Shown piece after piece: positions 25,791 to 35,162 of a stretch of 64,000 nucleotides of DNA; within the stretch, counting starts at the first letter, position 1; each line of letters starts with the position of its first letter. The stretch covers positions 6,867,001 to 6,931,000 of the forward strand of contig NZ_JAJOZB010000001.1 in the NCBI RefSeq assembly GCF_023701745.1, given 5' to 3'. The position numbers and the translations under genes are program-made. This DNA is from Streptomyces sp. RKAG293. GTDB lineage: Bacteria > Actinomycetota > Actinomycetes > Streptomycetales > Streptomycetaceae. The notes beneath the pieces were generated by a model. The model did no database searches. It had not been told where the DNA came from and saw only the letters and a list, made by a program, of their open reading frames with translations.

Positions 25791-26412
25791 CCGCGACCGT
25801 GACGCCCAGGCCGATCATCGCCAGACCGCCCGTGCCGCCGATCGCCGCCAGGCGGCGCGGGGAGCGGGCGAACCAGGTGCGGGCGGCGGAGGCGGTGAGG
25901 GCCCAGAGGCTGTCGAAGACCAGCGCGGTCAGGCTGAAGACCATGCCCAGGATCAGCAGCTGCAGATGGACCCGGCCCGCGGACCGGTCCACGAACTGCG
26001 GGAGCACGGCAGCGAAGAAGACCATCGTCTTGGGGTTCGTCACACCGACCACGAACCCCTCCCAGAGGGTCCGCAGCCCGCCGTGGGCGGCGGTGCCGGG
26101 GACGTTCTGCTCCATCGTCAGGTCGCCGCGGTGCCGCAGCGCCTTCACCCCGAGGAACACCAGATACGCGGCGCCGCCCAGCTTCAGCGCCAGGAACACC
26201 GCGGCGGAGCCCGCCACCAGCGAGCCGAGCCCGAGCGACACCGCCATGACCAGGACATAGGAGCCCACCGTGTTGCCCAGCACGCTCTCCAGGGCGGTGC
26301 GGCGGCCGTGGGCGAGGGCCCGGCCGAGCACGAACAGCACGCTGGGGCCCGGTATCAGGACCAGCAGCAGGGACATCGCGGCGAACGCCAGCAGGCGGTC
26401 GGTCGAGACCAT
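25771..26412 (-). CDS. LysE/RhtB-family exporter
   Basis: A 213-residue membrane protein with six hydrophobic segments and the LysE signature LLVLIPGPSVLFVLGRALAHG near residue 15, then NTVGSYVL and VGVTNPKTMVFFAAVLPQFV. The family exports amino acids or related metabolites. ATG 26412 has GGAGG eight bases upstream; closer ATG and GTG codons are too near it. It follows the GAF-LuxR regulator by 20 bases, so the pair may be one operon. The 3' end overlaps pqqE. Confidence 0.88.
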   Translation of the reverse strand: MVSTDRLLAFAAMSLLLVLIPGPSVLFVLGRALAHGRRTALESVLGNTVGSYVLVMAVSLGLGSLVAGSAAVFLALKLGGAAYLVFLGVKALRHRGDLTMEQNVPGTAAHGGLRTLWEGFVVGVTNPKTMVFFAAVLPQFVDRSAGRVHLQLLILGMVFSLTALVFDSLWALTASAARTWFARSPRRLAAIGGTGGLAMIGLGVTVAVTGRTD

Positions 26413-26432
26413 CACCATCACCTCCGTGGCCG

Positions 26433-27299
26433 TCAGGGCAGCAGCCCTGCCCGGCGCGCGGACACTACCGCCTCCAGCCGGGTGTGAGCACCCAGTTTTC
26501 GCATCGCGGAACGCAGATAGCTCTTGACGGTCTCCGGCCGCAGCCCCAGCCGCCGCGCGGCGGCCGCGTTCGTCGCACCCGAGGCCACCGCGGCCAGCAC
26601 ATCGATCTCGCGCGGCGCCAGCGGCGGGACCGGCACCGCCGGCTGCGGCACTGGATCGAGGACCGCGCCGTCCCGCCCCGCCGCCCCCGACGCGGCCGCG
26701 ATCCGCCCGCAGGCGGTCAGCAGCGCCTGCCGCAGCCGGGGATCGGTGATCCGTGGGGCGAGGGCGCGCAGCTCGCCGTGCGCCTCGCGGACCTCCTCCC
26801 AGGCCCGGGGGTCGACGGAGACCGGCTGGTGGAAGACGGCCAGCAGCCGGTGGGCCTCGTCGCGGACCGCGAGGGACTGCTCCAGCTCCCGCGCCGCGTC
26901 CACGGCTGCCGTCAGCGGCCGGTCGCCGAGCGTCATGGGCTGGCGCAGCGCGCCGTACAGCACCCCGCGGACCCTGCTGCGGACGACCACCGGCACCGCC
27001 AGGACCGACCGCAGACCCTCGGCGGCGACGGCCTGGTCGTACTCATGGCTGATGACCCGCGACGCGTGGTAGTCGGTGACGGCGAACGGCCGGGCCATGG
27101 CGATGGTCTTGCCGCCCAGGCCGTTGCCCGGGGTGATCGCCAGGGTGCGCAGGGCGGAGGTCTCCGTGCCGGAAAGCTCCGAGATCCGCAGCTGCCGGCC
27201 GCCCGACAGCAGCCCGCCGAAGGCGACCGGCAGTCCGCCGGACCGCCGCATGCGCAGCAGGGCCGCCCGTACGTCGACGGCTTCGCCGGATTCGGTCAC
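26433..27299 (-). CDS. GAF-domain LuxR-type transcriptional regulator
   Basis: A 288-residue regulator. A GAF-like sensor spans about 35-145 (LAITPGNGLGGKTIAMARP, VLAVPVVVRSRVRGVLYG). A C-terminal LuxR helix-turn-helix spans about 225-285 (LAPREIDVLAAVASGATNAA, ETVKSYLRSAMRKLGAHTR). I favour GTG 27299 because AAGGAG then has normal spacing; GTG 27305 is the alternative. Similar proteins in actinobacteria sit beside acyl-CoA ligases or exporters. It diverges from the acyl-CoA synthetase at 27397. Confidence 0.82.
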   Translation of the reverse strand: MTESGEAVDVRAALLRMRRSGGLPVAFGGLLSGGRQLRISELSGTETSALRTLAITPGNGLGGKTIAMARPFAVTDYHASRVISHEYDQAVAAEGLRSVLAVPVVVRSRVRGVLYGALRQPMTLGDRPLTAAVDAARELEQSLAVRDEAHRLLAVFHQPVSVDPRAWEEVREAHGELRALAPRITDPRLRQALLTACGRIAAASGAAGRDGAVLDPVPQPAVPVPPLAPREIDVLAAVASGATNAAAARRLGLRPETVKSYLRSAMRKLGAHTRLEAVVSARRAGLLP

Positions 27300-27396
27300 G
27301 GTCACTCCTTCAGCCCGACACCCCCGTCCGGGGGTGGTGAGACCCGGGTCACTGGATGGACGATGCTACTCAGCGGTCAGGCACTGAGGAGGACAC

Positions 27397-29094
27397 ATGG
27401 CGGTGACCGGTGGGACGACCGGAGCGACCGAGGGGCCGACCGGGGAGTTCCGGGCCGCCCGCGACTTCCTGCTGCGGCATCGCGAGGAGTACGCGGCGGC
27501 CTACGCGGGATTCCGCTGGCCCGAGCCCGAGTACTTCAACTGGGCGCTGGACTGGTTCGACCGGATCGCCGAGGACAACGACCGCACCGCCCTGTGGATC
27601 GTGGAGGAGGACGGCTCCGAGGGAGTCTTCTCCTTCGCGGAGCTGGCCGACCGGTCGAACCGTGTCGCCAACCACCTCAGGGGCCTCGGAGTGCGGGCGG
27701 GCGACCGCATCGTCGTGATGCTCGGCAACCAGGTCGAGCTGTGGGAGACCGCACTCGCCGCCATGAAGCTGCGCGCCGTCGTCATCCCCGCCACCCCGCT
27801 GCTCGGGCCGGCCGACCTGGCGGACCGCATCGAGCGCGGCGGCGCCAAGCACGTCGTGGTGCGGGCCGGGGACACCGCCAAGTTCGACGGGGTGCCGGGG
27901 GACTACACCCGCATCGTCGTCGGCGGCGAGGCCCTGGACTGGCACCCGTACGAGGAGGCGTACGCGAGCCCGGCCTCCTTCGAACCGGACGGCCCCACCC
28001 GGGGCGCCGACCCGCTGATGCTCTACTTCACCTCCGGCACCACCGCCCGGCCCAAGCTCGTCGAGCAGACCCACCTCTCGTACCCCGTCGGGCATCTGGC
28101 CACCATGTACTGGATCGGCCTGCGGCCCGGGGACGTCCACCTCAACATCTCCTCGCCGGGCTGGGCCAAGCACGCCTGGAGCAATCTCTTCGCGCCGTGG
28201 AACGCGGAGGCGACGGTCTTCATCCACAACTACACGCGCTTCGACGCGGCCCGGCTGATGGCGGAGATGGACCGCTGCGAGGTCACCAGCTTCTGCGCCC
28301 CGCCGACCGTGTGGCGGATGCTGATCCAGGCGGACCTGAGCGCGCTGCGCACCCCGCCGCGCGAGGTGGTCGCGGCGGGCGAGCCGCTGAACCCCGAGGT
28401 CATCGAGCACGTCCGCCGGTCCTGGGGCGTCACCATCCGGGACGGCTTCGGCCAGACCGAGACGGCGGTGCAGGTCGCCAACAGCCCCGGCCAGCCGCTC
28501 AAGACCGGCTCGATGGGCCGCCCGTGCCCCGGCTACGTGGTCGTGCTCGTCGACCCGGTCACCGGCAAGGAGGGTGACGAGGGCGAGATCTGCCTGGACC
28601 TCGCGCACCGCCCCGTGGGGCTGATGACCGGCTACGCGGGAGACCCGGAGCGCACCGCGGAGGCGATGGCGGGCGGCTACTACCGCACGGGCGACATCGG
28701 TTCGCGGGACGCCGACGGCTACATCACCTACGTCGGCCGCTCCGACGACGTGTTCAAGGCCTCCGACTACAAGATCTCCCCGTTCGAGCTGGAGAGCGTG
28801 CTGCTGGAGCACGAGGCGGTCGCCGAGGCCGCCGTCGTGCCGGCGCCCGACCCGCTGCGGCTCGCCGTGCCGAAGGCGTACATCGTGCTCGCCGCGGGCT
28901 GGGAGCCGGGTGCGGAGACCGCGAAGGCGATCTTCGCGCACTCCCGCGCGGCGCTGGCTCCGTACAAGCGCGTCCGCCGCCTGGAGTTCGCGGAGCTGCC
29001 CAAGACCGTCTCCGGCAAGATCCGCCGTATCGAGCTGCGCGAGGCCACGGCCCGGGACGGCAGCGCCGAATACCGCGAGGAGGACCACCGATGA
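27397..29094 (+). CDS. Acyl-CoA synthetase (AMP-binding, ACSM-like)
   Basis: A 565-residue adenylating ligase that activates a carboxylic acid to its CoA thioester. The P-loop-like motif is YFTSGTTARPK near residue 208. The adenine-binding motif is GFGQTE near 350, the hinge is YYRTGDIG near 428, and the catalytic lysine is in KTVSGKIRR near 541. The N-terminal RDFLLRHREEYAAAYAGF and the NISSPGWAKHAWS segment resemble medium-chain (ACSM) ligases. It overlaps the next ligase gene (ATGA). Confidence 0.88.
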   Translation: MAVTGGTTGATEGPTGEFRAARDFLLRHREEYAAAYAGFRWPEPEYFNWALDWFDRIAEDNDRTALWIVEEDGSEGVFSFAELADRSNRVANHLRGLGVRAGDRIVVMLGNQVELWETALAAMKLRAVVIPATPLLGPADLADRIERGGAKHVVVRAGDTAKFDGVPGDYTRIVVGGEALDWHPYEEAYASPASFEPDGPTRGADPLMLYFTSGTTARPKLVEQTHLSYPVGHLATMYWIGLRPGDVHLNISSPGWAKHAWSNLFAPWNAEATVFIHNYTRFDAARLMAEMDRCEVTSFCAPPTVWRMLIQADLSALRTPPREVVAAGEPLNPEVIEHVRRSWGVTIRDGFGQTETAVQVANSPGQPLKTGSMGRPCPGYVVVLVDPVTGKEGDEGEICLDLAHRPVGLMTGYAGDPERTAEAMAGGYYRTGDIGSRDADGYITYVGRSDDVFKASDYKISPFELESVLLEHEAVAEAAVVPAPDPLRLAVPKAYIVLAAGWEPGAETAKAIFAHSRAALAPYKRVRRLEFAELPKTVSGKIRRIELREATARDGSAEYREEDHR

Positions 29095-30794
29095 CCGGGA
29101 CCGGACCGGCCGAACCGTCGGCCCCGATTGAGCCGGCCGAACCCTCCCCGGCCGCACCGTCCTACGCGAGCGGCACCGGCGGCACCCCGCTGCTCGGCGA
29201 CACCATCGGCCGCAACCTGGACCGGGCCGTCGCGGCGTACCCCGGGCGCGAGGCGCTGGTGGACGTGCCGACCGGCCGCCGCTGGACCTACACCGAGTTC
29301 GGCCGGGCCGTCGACGAGGTGGCGCTGGGGCTGGCCGCCAAGGGCGTGGCCCGGGGCGACCGGGTCGGCATCTGGGCGGTCAACTGCCCGGAGTGGGTGC
29401 TCGTCCAGTACGCGACCGCGCGGCTCGGCGCCGTCATGGTCAACATCAACCCGGCCTACCGGGTGCACGAGCTGGAGTTCGTCCTCCGGCAGGGCGGCAT
29501 CGGGGTGCTGATCGCCTCGACCGCGTACAAGGCCAGCGACTACCGGGCGATGACGGAGCAGGTACGCGGTGGCTGTCCGCTGCTGCGCGAGGTCGTGTAC
29601 ATCGGCGACCCGGGCTGGGACGAGCTGGTGGCGGGCGGGGCCCGGATGCCGGCCGGGCACCTGGCCGCGTGCGAGGCGGCGAACAGCTGCGACGACCCGG
29701 TCAACATCCAGTACACCTCGGGCACCACCGGCTTCCCCAAGGGCGCCACGCTCTCGCACCACAACATCCTCAACAACGGGTACTTCGTCGGCGAGATGAT
29801 CGGCTACACCCAGCACGACCGGATCTGCCTGCCCGTTCCCTTCTACCACTGCTTCGGCATGGTGATGGGCAATCTCGGCGCCACCAGCCACGGCGCCTGC
29901 ATCGTCATCCCGGCCCCGGCCTTCGACCCGGTCGCCACCCTGCACGCGGTCGAACGGGAGCGCTGCACCTCGCTCTACGGCGTGCCGACGATGTTCATCG
30001 CCGAACTGGACCTGCCGGACTTCGCGACCTTCGACCTGTCCTCGCTGCGCACCGGGATCATGGCCGGTTCACCGTGCCCGGTCGAGGTGATGAAGCGCGT
30101 CGTCGCCGAGATGCACATGGCGGAGGTGTCCATCGCCTACGGCATGACGGAGACCTCGCCCGTCTCCACCCAGACCCGGCGCGACGACGACCTGGAGCGC
30201 CGCACCGCCACCGTCGGCCGCGTCATGCCGCACCTCGAGGTGAAGGTCGCCGATCCGGCGACCGGTGCGACGGTGCCGCGCGGTACGGCGGGCGAGCTGT
30301 GCACCCGCGGCTATTCGGTGATGCTGGGCTACTGGGAGGAACCGGAGCGGACCGCCGAGGCGATCGACGCCGCGCGCTGGATGCACACCGGCGACCTCGC
30401 CGTGATGCGCCCCGACGGCTATCTGTCCATCGTCGGCCGGATCAAGGACATGATCATCCGCGGTGGGGAGAACGTCTATCCGCGGGAGGTCGAGGAGTTC
30501 CTGTACACCCATCCGAAGATCGCCGATGTGCAGGTCGTCGGGGTGCCGGACGAGCGGTACGGCGAGGAGATCCTGGCCTGCGTCATCCTCCGCGACCCCG
30601 CGGACCCGCTCACCCTGGAGGAGCTCGGCGCCTTCTGCCGCGGACAGCTCGCCCACTACAAGATCCCGCGCCGGCTGCGCCTGGTGGACGCCTTCCCGAT
30701 GACGGTCAGCGGCAAGATCCGCAAGATCGAACTGCGGGAGGACGCGATCCGGGAGATGTCATCCGTAGTGGACGGCGAGACCCCGCCCCAGTAG
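29091..30794 (+). CDS. Fatty-acyl-CoA ligase (AMP-binding, FadD-like)
   Basis: A 567-residue adenylating ligase. Motifs are YTSGTTGFPKGATLSHHN near residue 205, YGMTETSPVS near 348, WMHTGDLAVM near 430, the hinge-region RIKDMIIRGGENVYPREVEE near 447, and TVSGKIRKIELRE near the end. Longer-chain or branched acids are likely substrates. The first 22 residues are a Pro/Ala-rich extension. ATG 29091 overlaps the previous stop. The last 36 bases overlap the opposing TetR gene. The pair may handle fatty-acid degradation under TetR control. Confidence 0.88.
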   Translation: MTGTGPAEPSAPIEPAEPSPAAPSYASGTGGTPLLGDTIGRNLDRAVAAYPGREALVDVPTGRRWTYTEFGRAVDEVALGLAAKGVARGDRVGIWAVNCPEWVLVQYATARLGAVMVNINPAYRVHELEFVLRQGGIGVLIASTAYKASDYRAMTEQVRGGCPLLREVVYIGDPGWDELVAGGARMPAGHLAACEAANSCDDPVNIQYTSGTTGFPKGATLSHHNILNNGYFVGEMIGYTQHDRICLPVPFYHCFGMVMGNLGATSHGACIVIPAPAFDPVATLHAVERERCTSLYGVPTMFIAELDLPDFATFDLSSLRTGIMAGSPCPVEVMKRVVAEMHMAEVSIAYGMTETSPVSTQTRRDDDLERRTATVGRVMPHLEVKVADPATGATVPRGTAGELCTRGYSVMLGYWEEPERTAEAIDAARWMHTGDLAVMRPDGYLSIVGRIKDMIIRGGENVYPREVEEFLYTHPKIADVQVVGVPDERYGEEILACVILRDPADPLTLEELGAFCRGQLAHYKIPRRLRLVDAFPMTVSGKIRKIELREDAIREMSSVVDGETPPQ

Positions 30795-31412
30795 TCCGAA
30801 GGCCTGGTCGAGTTCCGCGACCGCCTCGGGATACACGTCGTCGGCGCTGCGCCCGTCCGACAGCTTCCGCCAGTTGGCCAGCGCGACGACCTGGCGCACG
30901 GAGATGATCTGCGCCGCCGCGAGGCGTGGCAGCAGGTCGCCGGGCGCGGCCGCTGAAGCCTCCCGCAGCGCCCCGGTCAGCGCCTCCTGGTCGCGGACGG
31001 TGTACTCGGCCAGCCGTGCCACCAGGCCGGGCGCCGAGTAGAGCAGCGCGAGATACGCCAGCACCTCGGGGGTGTCGTTGAGCCCGGTGACCGGATCGCG
31101 GGCGTCGAGGCCCGCCGCACAGTGCCGGTGCAGCGCGGTGAGCGGCGCCTGGTCCGCGGGGCGGTCGCGCACCACCCGGGCGAACTCGCCCTCGTGGTCG
31201 GCGAACCGGTGCAGCGCCAGGTCCTCCTTGGTGGGGAAGTACCGGAAGAGCGTCGGCTTGGACACCTCGGCCGCGGCGGCGATCTCGGCGACCGGCACCT
31301 GGTCGAAGCCGTGCCGGAGGAACAGCGTGATGGCCGCGTCCGAGATGGCCTGCCGGGTCCTGGCCTTCTTCAGTTCCCGCAGTCCGCCCGTTGGTCCTGG
31401 CCGGTTCTCCAT
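30759..31412 (-). CDS. TetR-family transcriptional regulator
   Basis: A 217-residue regulator with an N-terminal helix-turn-helix (ISDAAITLFLRHGFDQVPVA, then EIAAAAEVSKPTLFRYFPTK) and a helical ligand domain. A TAGGAT box at 31425-31420 on the minus strand lies seven bases before ATG 31412, so the mRNA may be leaderless. ATG 31421 is also open and would overlap that box. It lies between the ligase pair and the divergent FAD monooxygenase and may control either. Confidence 0.85.
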   Translation of the reverse strand: MENRPGPTGGLRELKKARTRQAISDAAITLFLRHGFDQVPVAEIAAAAEVSKPTLFRYFPTKEDLALHRFADHEGEFARVVRDRPADQAPLTALHRHCAAGLDARDPVTGLNDTPEVLAYLALLYSAPGLVARLAEYTVRDQEALTGALREASAAAPGDLLPRLAAAQIISVRQVVALANWRKLSDGRSADDVYPEAVAELDQAFGLLGRGLAVHYG

Positions 31413-31543
31413 GGCGCTCATCCTAGCCGAAGTGCAATCAAGTCAAAAACGTTACTCGGTTGTATGTGAAACTCGGTCATGGTTGCATCGCTGTCAGGCG
31501 AACGCCGATGAGCGGCTCGATGAGTTCGATGAGGGGACAGCGG

Positions 31544-33076
31544 ATGACCAGCGTGCTGATCGTGGGAGCGGGACCGACCGGGCTGACACTGGCCTGTGAA
31601 CTGGCCCGGCGCGGCACCGCCGTCCGGATCGTGGAGAGGTCCCCGGGACCGCAGCCGGGTTCCCGGGGCAAGGGGCTCAACGCGCGCAGCCTGGAGGTCT
31701 TCGAGGGCATGGGGATTCTCGACCGCATGCGGGCGATCGGGCGCGACGACCTGCACTTCCGCAAGTACCGGGGCGGCGAGGTGGTCTCCGACACCGATCC
31801 CTTCGCGACCTTCTCCCCGTCGCCCGGCACTCCGTACGTACGCGGGCTGCTCGTCGCGCAGTGGAACGTCGAGCGGGTGCTGCGGGACCGGCTCGCCGAA
31901 TGGGGCGTACGCGTCGAGTTCGGCACCGAACTGACGGGGTTCGAGCAGACCGGCGACACGGTGACCGCCACGCTCGCGGGCGGCGAGCGGCTCGAGGTGT
32001 CCTACCTGGTGGGCTGTGACGGCGGCCGCAGCGGGATCCGCAAAGCGCTGCCGGTCACCTTCGAGGGCCGGACGCTGCCGGAGCAGCTGATGGTCATCGG
32101 CGATGTCGAGGCCGAGGGTCTGAGCCAGGAGCTGTGGCACCAGTGGATCGACGAGGACGGCGGCATCATGCTCTGCCCGCTCCCCGCCACCTCGGTGTTC
32201 CAGCTCCAGGCGGCCCCCGAGCGGGACGCGGCGGGACTCCCGGTGGAGGCGTCGCTGGAGAGCTTCCAGCGGATCTTCGACCGGCACGCGCGGATCCCCG
32301 GCATCAAGCTCACCGACCCCGCCTGGATCTCCACCTACCGCGTCAACGAGCGGATGGCCGACCGTTTCCGCGTCGGCCGGGTCCTGCTCGCCGGGGACGC
32401 CGCCCATGTGCACTCCATCGCGGGCGGCCTCGGGATGAACACCGGCATCCAGGACGCCTACAACCTCGGCTGGAAACTCGCGCTGGTGGCCGCCGGCCGG
32501 GCCGGTGACGGGCTGCTCGACACCTACCAGGAGGAGCGGCTGCCGATCGCCGCCTGGACCATCGACACCAGCGGTGAGCTGTGGCGCCAGGTCTCGCGGT
32601 CGATCAGGACCGCGGGCAGCGGGACGGAGGGCGTGGTCACGCCCGACATCCTCGGCCTGGGGCTGGGCTACCGCTGGAGCTCGCTGGCCGTCGAGCACGA
32701 CGCCCGCGCCGACGACGCTCCGCTGCGCGCCGGCGACCGCGCGCCCGACGCCCCGCTGCGGGACGCCGACGGCGCCGCCGTCCGGCTCTTCGAGATCTTC
32801 AGCGGCACGCACTTCACGCTGCTCGGCTTCGGCGCCGGCAGTGCGGCGGCGCTCCGGGAGAGCGCCGACCGGCACGGTGACTCGGTGTGGACGTACGCGA
32901 TCGGTGCGGGCCCCGGCGGCCTGGACGACTTCGCGGGGCACGCGGCCCGCGAGTACGGCGTCACCGGCGACGCCCTGGTGCTGGTCCGCCCGGACGGCCA
33001 CATCGCGCTCACCGCCCCGGCCGGTGACGCCGGTGCGGTGCACGACTACCTCGGCGCGCTGGGCGGTCAGGGCTAA
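31544..33076 (+). CDS. FAD-dependent aromatic monooxygenase (PHBH/RdmE-like)
   Basis: A 510-residue flavoprotein hydroxylase. The Rossmann fingerprint is VLIVGAGPTGLTLACELARR at the N-terminus. The second FAD/NAD motif is YLVGCDGGRSGIRKAL near 152, and the GD motif is RVLLAGDAAHVHSIAGGLGMN near 280. The C-terminal thioredoxin-like tail is found in polyketide and phenolic hydroxylases. ATG 31544 is chosen for GAGGGG seven bases upstream. Substrate is unknown. It is divergent from the TetR gene and ends in a strong terminator shared with gcl. Confidence 0.87.
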   Translation: MTSVLIVGAGPTGLTLACELARRGTAVRIVERSPGPQPGSRGKGLNARSLEVFEGMGILDRMRAIGRDDLHFRKYRGGEVVSDTDPFATFSPSPGTPYVRGLLVAQWNVERVLRDRLAEWGVRVEFGTELTGFEQTGDTVTATLAGGERLEVSYLVGCDGGRSGIRKALPVTFEGRTLPEQLMVIGDVEAEGLSQELWHQWIDEDGGIMLCPLPATSVFQLQAAPERDAAGLPVEASLESFQRIFDRHARIPGIKLTDPAWISTYRVNERMADRFRVGRVLLAGDAAHVHSIAGGLGMNTGIQDAYNLGWKLALVAAGRAGDGLLDTYQEERLPIAAWTIDTSGELWRQVSRSIRTAGSGTEGVVTPDILGLGLGYRWSSLAVEHDARADDAPLRAGDRAPDAPLRDADGAAVRLFEIFSGTHFTLLGFGAGSAAALRESADRHGDSVWTYAIGAGPGGLDDFAGHAAREYGVTGDALVLVRPDGHIALTAPAGDAGAVHDYLGALGGQG

Positions 33077-33082
33077 AAGGAA

Positions 33083-33123
33083 CACGACCGCACCCCTGGC
33101 CGTCCTCCGGGGGTGCGGTCGTG
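33083..33123. terminator. Bidirectional hairpin terminator between the monooxygenase and gcl
   Basis: A perfect 14-bp stem CACGACCGCACCCC (33083-33096) with 33110-33123, loop 13 bases. It lies seven bases after the monooxygenase stop and 17 before the gcl stop, so it can serve both convergent genes. Confidence 0.9.
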
Positions 33124-33140
33124 CCGTAAGGGGAGCGGGA

Positions 33141-34919
33141 TCAGACGAGCGGCAGGATCGAGGTCGGGGCGTGGCCCGGCTCGGTCGCGATGTCTTCCCA
33201 CTCGTTGACGCTGGCGATGTCGCTGCCGCTCATCGAGATGTTGGTGATGCGCTCCAGGATCGCCTCGACGACCACCGGGACGCGGTACTCGGCGGCGAGC
33301 TTCTTGGCCAGCTCGAAGGCGGGCAGCAGCTCGTCCGGCTCGGTGACCCGGATCGCCTTGCAGCCCAGACCCTCGACGACCTTGACGTGGTCGACGCCGT
33401 AGACGCCCAGCTCCGGGGAGTTGATGTTCTCGAACTCCAGGTTGACCTGGAAGTTGATGTCGAGGTTGCGCTGCGCCTGACGGATCAGGCCCAGGTACGC
33501 GTTGTTCACCAGGACGTGGACGTACGGGATCTTGTGCTGCGCGCCGACCGCCAGCTCTTCGAGCATGAACTGGAAGTCGTAGTCGCCGGAGAGCGCGACG
33601 ACCGAGCCTTCGGGGTCGGCCTTGGCGACACCCAGCGCGGCCGGGATGGTCCAGCCGAGCGGGCCGGCCTGGCCGCAGTTGATCCAGTGCCGCGGCTTGT
33701 AGACGTGCAGCATCTGCGCGCCGGCGATCTGGGAGAGGCCGATGGTGGTGACGTACCGGGTCTCCGGGCCGAAGGCGCGGTTCATCTCCTCGTAGACGCG
33801 CTGCGGCTTGATCGGCACGTTGTCGAAGTGCGTACGGCGCTGCAGGGTGGCCTTGCGGTGCTGGGCGGACGCGGCCCACTCGGCGCGGTCGGGCAGCTTG
33901 CCCGCGGCCTTGAGCTCCTTGGCGACCTCGACGAAGAGTTCCAGCGCGGCCTTGGCGTCCGACGCGATCCCGTAGTCCGGCGCGAAGATCTTGCCGATCT
34001 GGGTGGGCTCGATGTCGACGTGGACGAACTTGCGGCCTTTGGTGTAGACGTCCAGCTTGCCGGTGTGGCGGTTGGCCCAGCGGTTGCCGATGCCCAGGAC
34101 GAAGTCCGACTCGAGCATCGTCGCGTTGCCGTAGCGGTGCGAGGTCTGCAGGCCGACCATGCCGGCGTTCAGCGGGTGGTCGTCGGCGATGATGCCCCAG
34201 CCCATCAGGGTGGGGATGACCGGGGTGCCGGTCAGCTCGGCGAACTCGACCAGCAGCTCGGAGGCGTCGGCGTTGATGATGCCGCCACCGGCGACGATCA
34301 GCGGGCGCTCGGACTCCAGCAGCAGCGAGATCGCCTTCTCGACCTGGGCGCGCGACGCGGTCGGCTTGTAGACCGGCAGCGGCTGGTACGTCTCGGGGTC
34401 GAACTCGATCTCGGTCAGCTGGACGTCGATCGGCAGGTCGATGAGGACCGGGCCGGGCCGTCCCGAGCGCATCAGATGGAACGCCTGCTGGAAGACGCCG
34501 GGGACCTGCGCGGCCTCCAGGACCGTGGTGGCGGCCTTGGTGACCGGCTTGGCGATCGAGGCGATGTCGACGGCCTGGAAGTCCTCCTTGTGGAGGACCG
34601 CGACCGGGGCCTGGCCGGTGATGCACAGGATCGGGATCGAGTCCGCGATGGCCGAGTAGAGCCCGGTGATCATGTCGGTACCGGCGGGGCCGGACGTACC
34701 GATGCAGACGCCGATGTTGCCCGGGTTGGCACGGGTGTAGCCCTCGGCCATGTGGGACGCGCCCTCGACGTGGCGGGCGAGCGTGTGGTCGATGCCCCCG
34801 CCGGCCTTGAGCGCGGCGTAGAAGGGGTTGATCGCGGCGCCCGGCACACCGAACGCGTCGGTGACGCCCTCGAGCTTGAGGATCTCCACGGCCGCACGGG
34901 CGGCAGTCATACGAGGCAT
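33141..34919 (-). CDS. gcl: Glyoxylate carboligase (tartronate-semialdehyde synthase)
   Basis: A 592-residue thiamine-diphosphate enzyme that joins two glyoxylates into tartronate semialdehyde and CO2. The family hallmark is valine at position 51 (LARHVEGASHMAEGY), where other ThDP enzymes have the catalytic Glu; V51 is present here. The ThDP motif GDYDFQFMLEELAVG lies near residue 447, with NNAYLGLIRQAQ after it. It takes glyoxylate from allantoin breakdown; its product is used by the reductase at 37765. The promoter is TTGACG-17-TAGATT with palindromic sites on the transcription start, which indicates repression. Confidence 0.95.
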   Translation of the reverse strand: MPRMTAARAAVEILKLEGVTDAFGVPGAAINPFYAALKAGGGIDHTLARHVEGASHMAEGYTRANPGNIGVCIGTSGPAGTDMITGLYSAIADSIPILCITGQAPVAVLHKEDFQAVDIASIAKPVTKAATTVLEAAQVPGVFQQAFHLMRSGRPGPVLIDLPIDVQLTEIEFDPETYQPLPVYKPTASRAQVEKAISLLLESERPLIVAGGGIINADASELLVEFAELTGTPVIPTLMGWGIIADDHPLNAGMVGLQTSHRYGNATMLESDFVLGIGNRWANRHTGKLDVYTKGRKFVHVDIEPTQIGKIFAPDYGIASDAKAALELFVEVAKELKAAGKLPDRAEWAASAQHRKATLQRRTHFDNVPIKPQRVYEEMNRAFGPETRYVTTIGLSQIAGAQMLHVYKPRHWINCGQAGPLGWTIPAALGVAKADPEGSVVALSGDYDFQFMLEELAVGAQHKIPYVHVLVNNAYLGLIRQAQRNLDINFQVNLEFENINSPELGVYGVDHVKVVEGLGCKAIRVTEPDELLPAFELAKKLAAEYRVPVVVEAILERITNISMSGSDIASVNEWEDIATEPGHAPTSILPLV

Positions 34920-34980
34920 CGAGTACTCCTGGGTCGGACTGTCGGGGTGGGCTCTTGCTGCGAGGCCAGGGCGCCCGGTT

Positions 34981-35062
34981 TTCCGTAGTGCTAGTTTCCG
35001 TAATGCGGAAGTCTAGTTCTGCTATATGGAAGTAATCTAGAACGAGGCTTTCCGCCCGTCAA
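34981..35062 (-). promoter_or_regulatory. gcl promoter with paired AllR-type operators
   Basis: On the minus strand, TTGACG (35062-35057), 17 bases and TAGATT (35039-35034) form a good vegetative promoter. Downstream lie two 15-bp palindromes: TTCTGCTATATGGAA (35017-35031) and TTCCGTAATGCGGAA (34996-35010). Their centres are 21 bp apart. A further partial copy begins TTCCGTAGTGC at 34981. The first site lies on the predicted start of transcription. An IclR-type repressor such as the AllR-like protein at 58166 is the inferred binder. Confidence 0.7.
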
Positions 35063-35108
35063 GGCGGTACCTGCTCCGGTCTCGCTCCGGACCCGTTCAG
35101 GACGCGAA

Positions 35109-35138
35109 AGAGCGGGCTGCCGACCGGCAGCCCGCTCT
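35109..35138 (-). terminator. Hairpin between the gcl promoter and the zinc-ribbon gene
   Basis: A 13-bp perfect stem AGAGCGGGCTGCC (35109-35121) with 35126-35138 and loop GACC. It lies 24 bases beyond the stop of the minus-strand gene at 35163 and is followed on that strand by TTCGCG. Confidence 0.8.
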
Positions 35139-35162
35139 CGGTACGCGCGAAATCTCGGGAGG

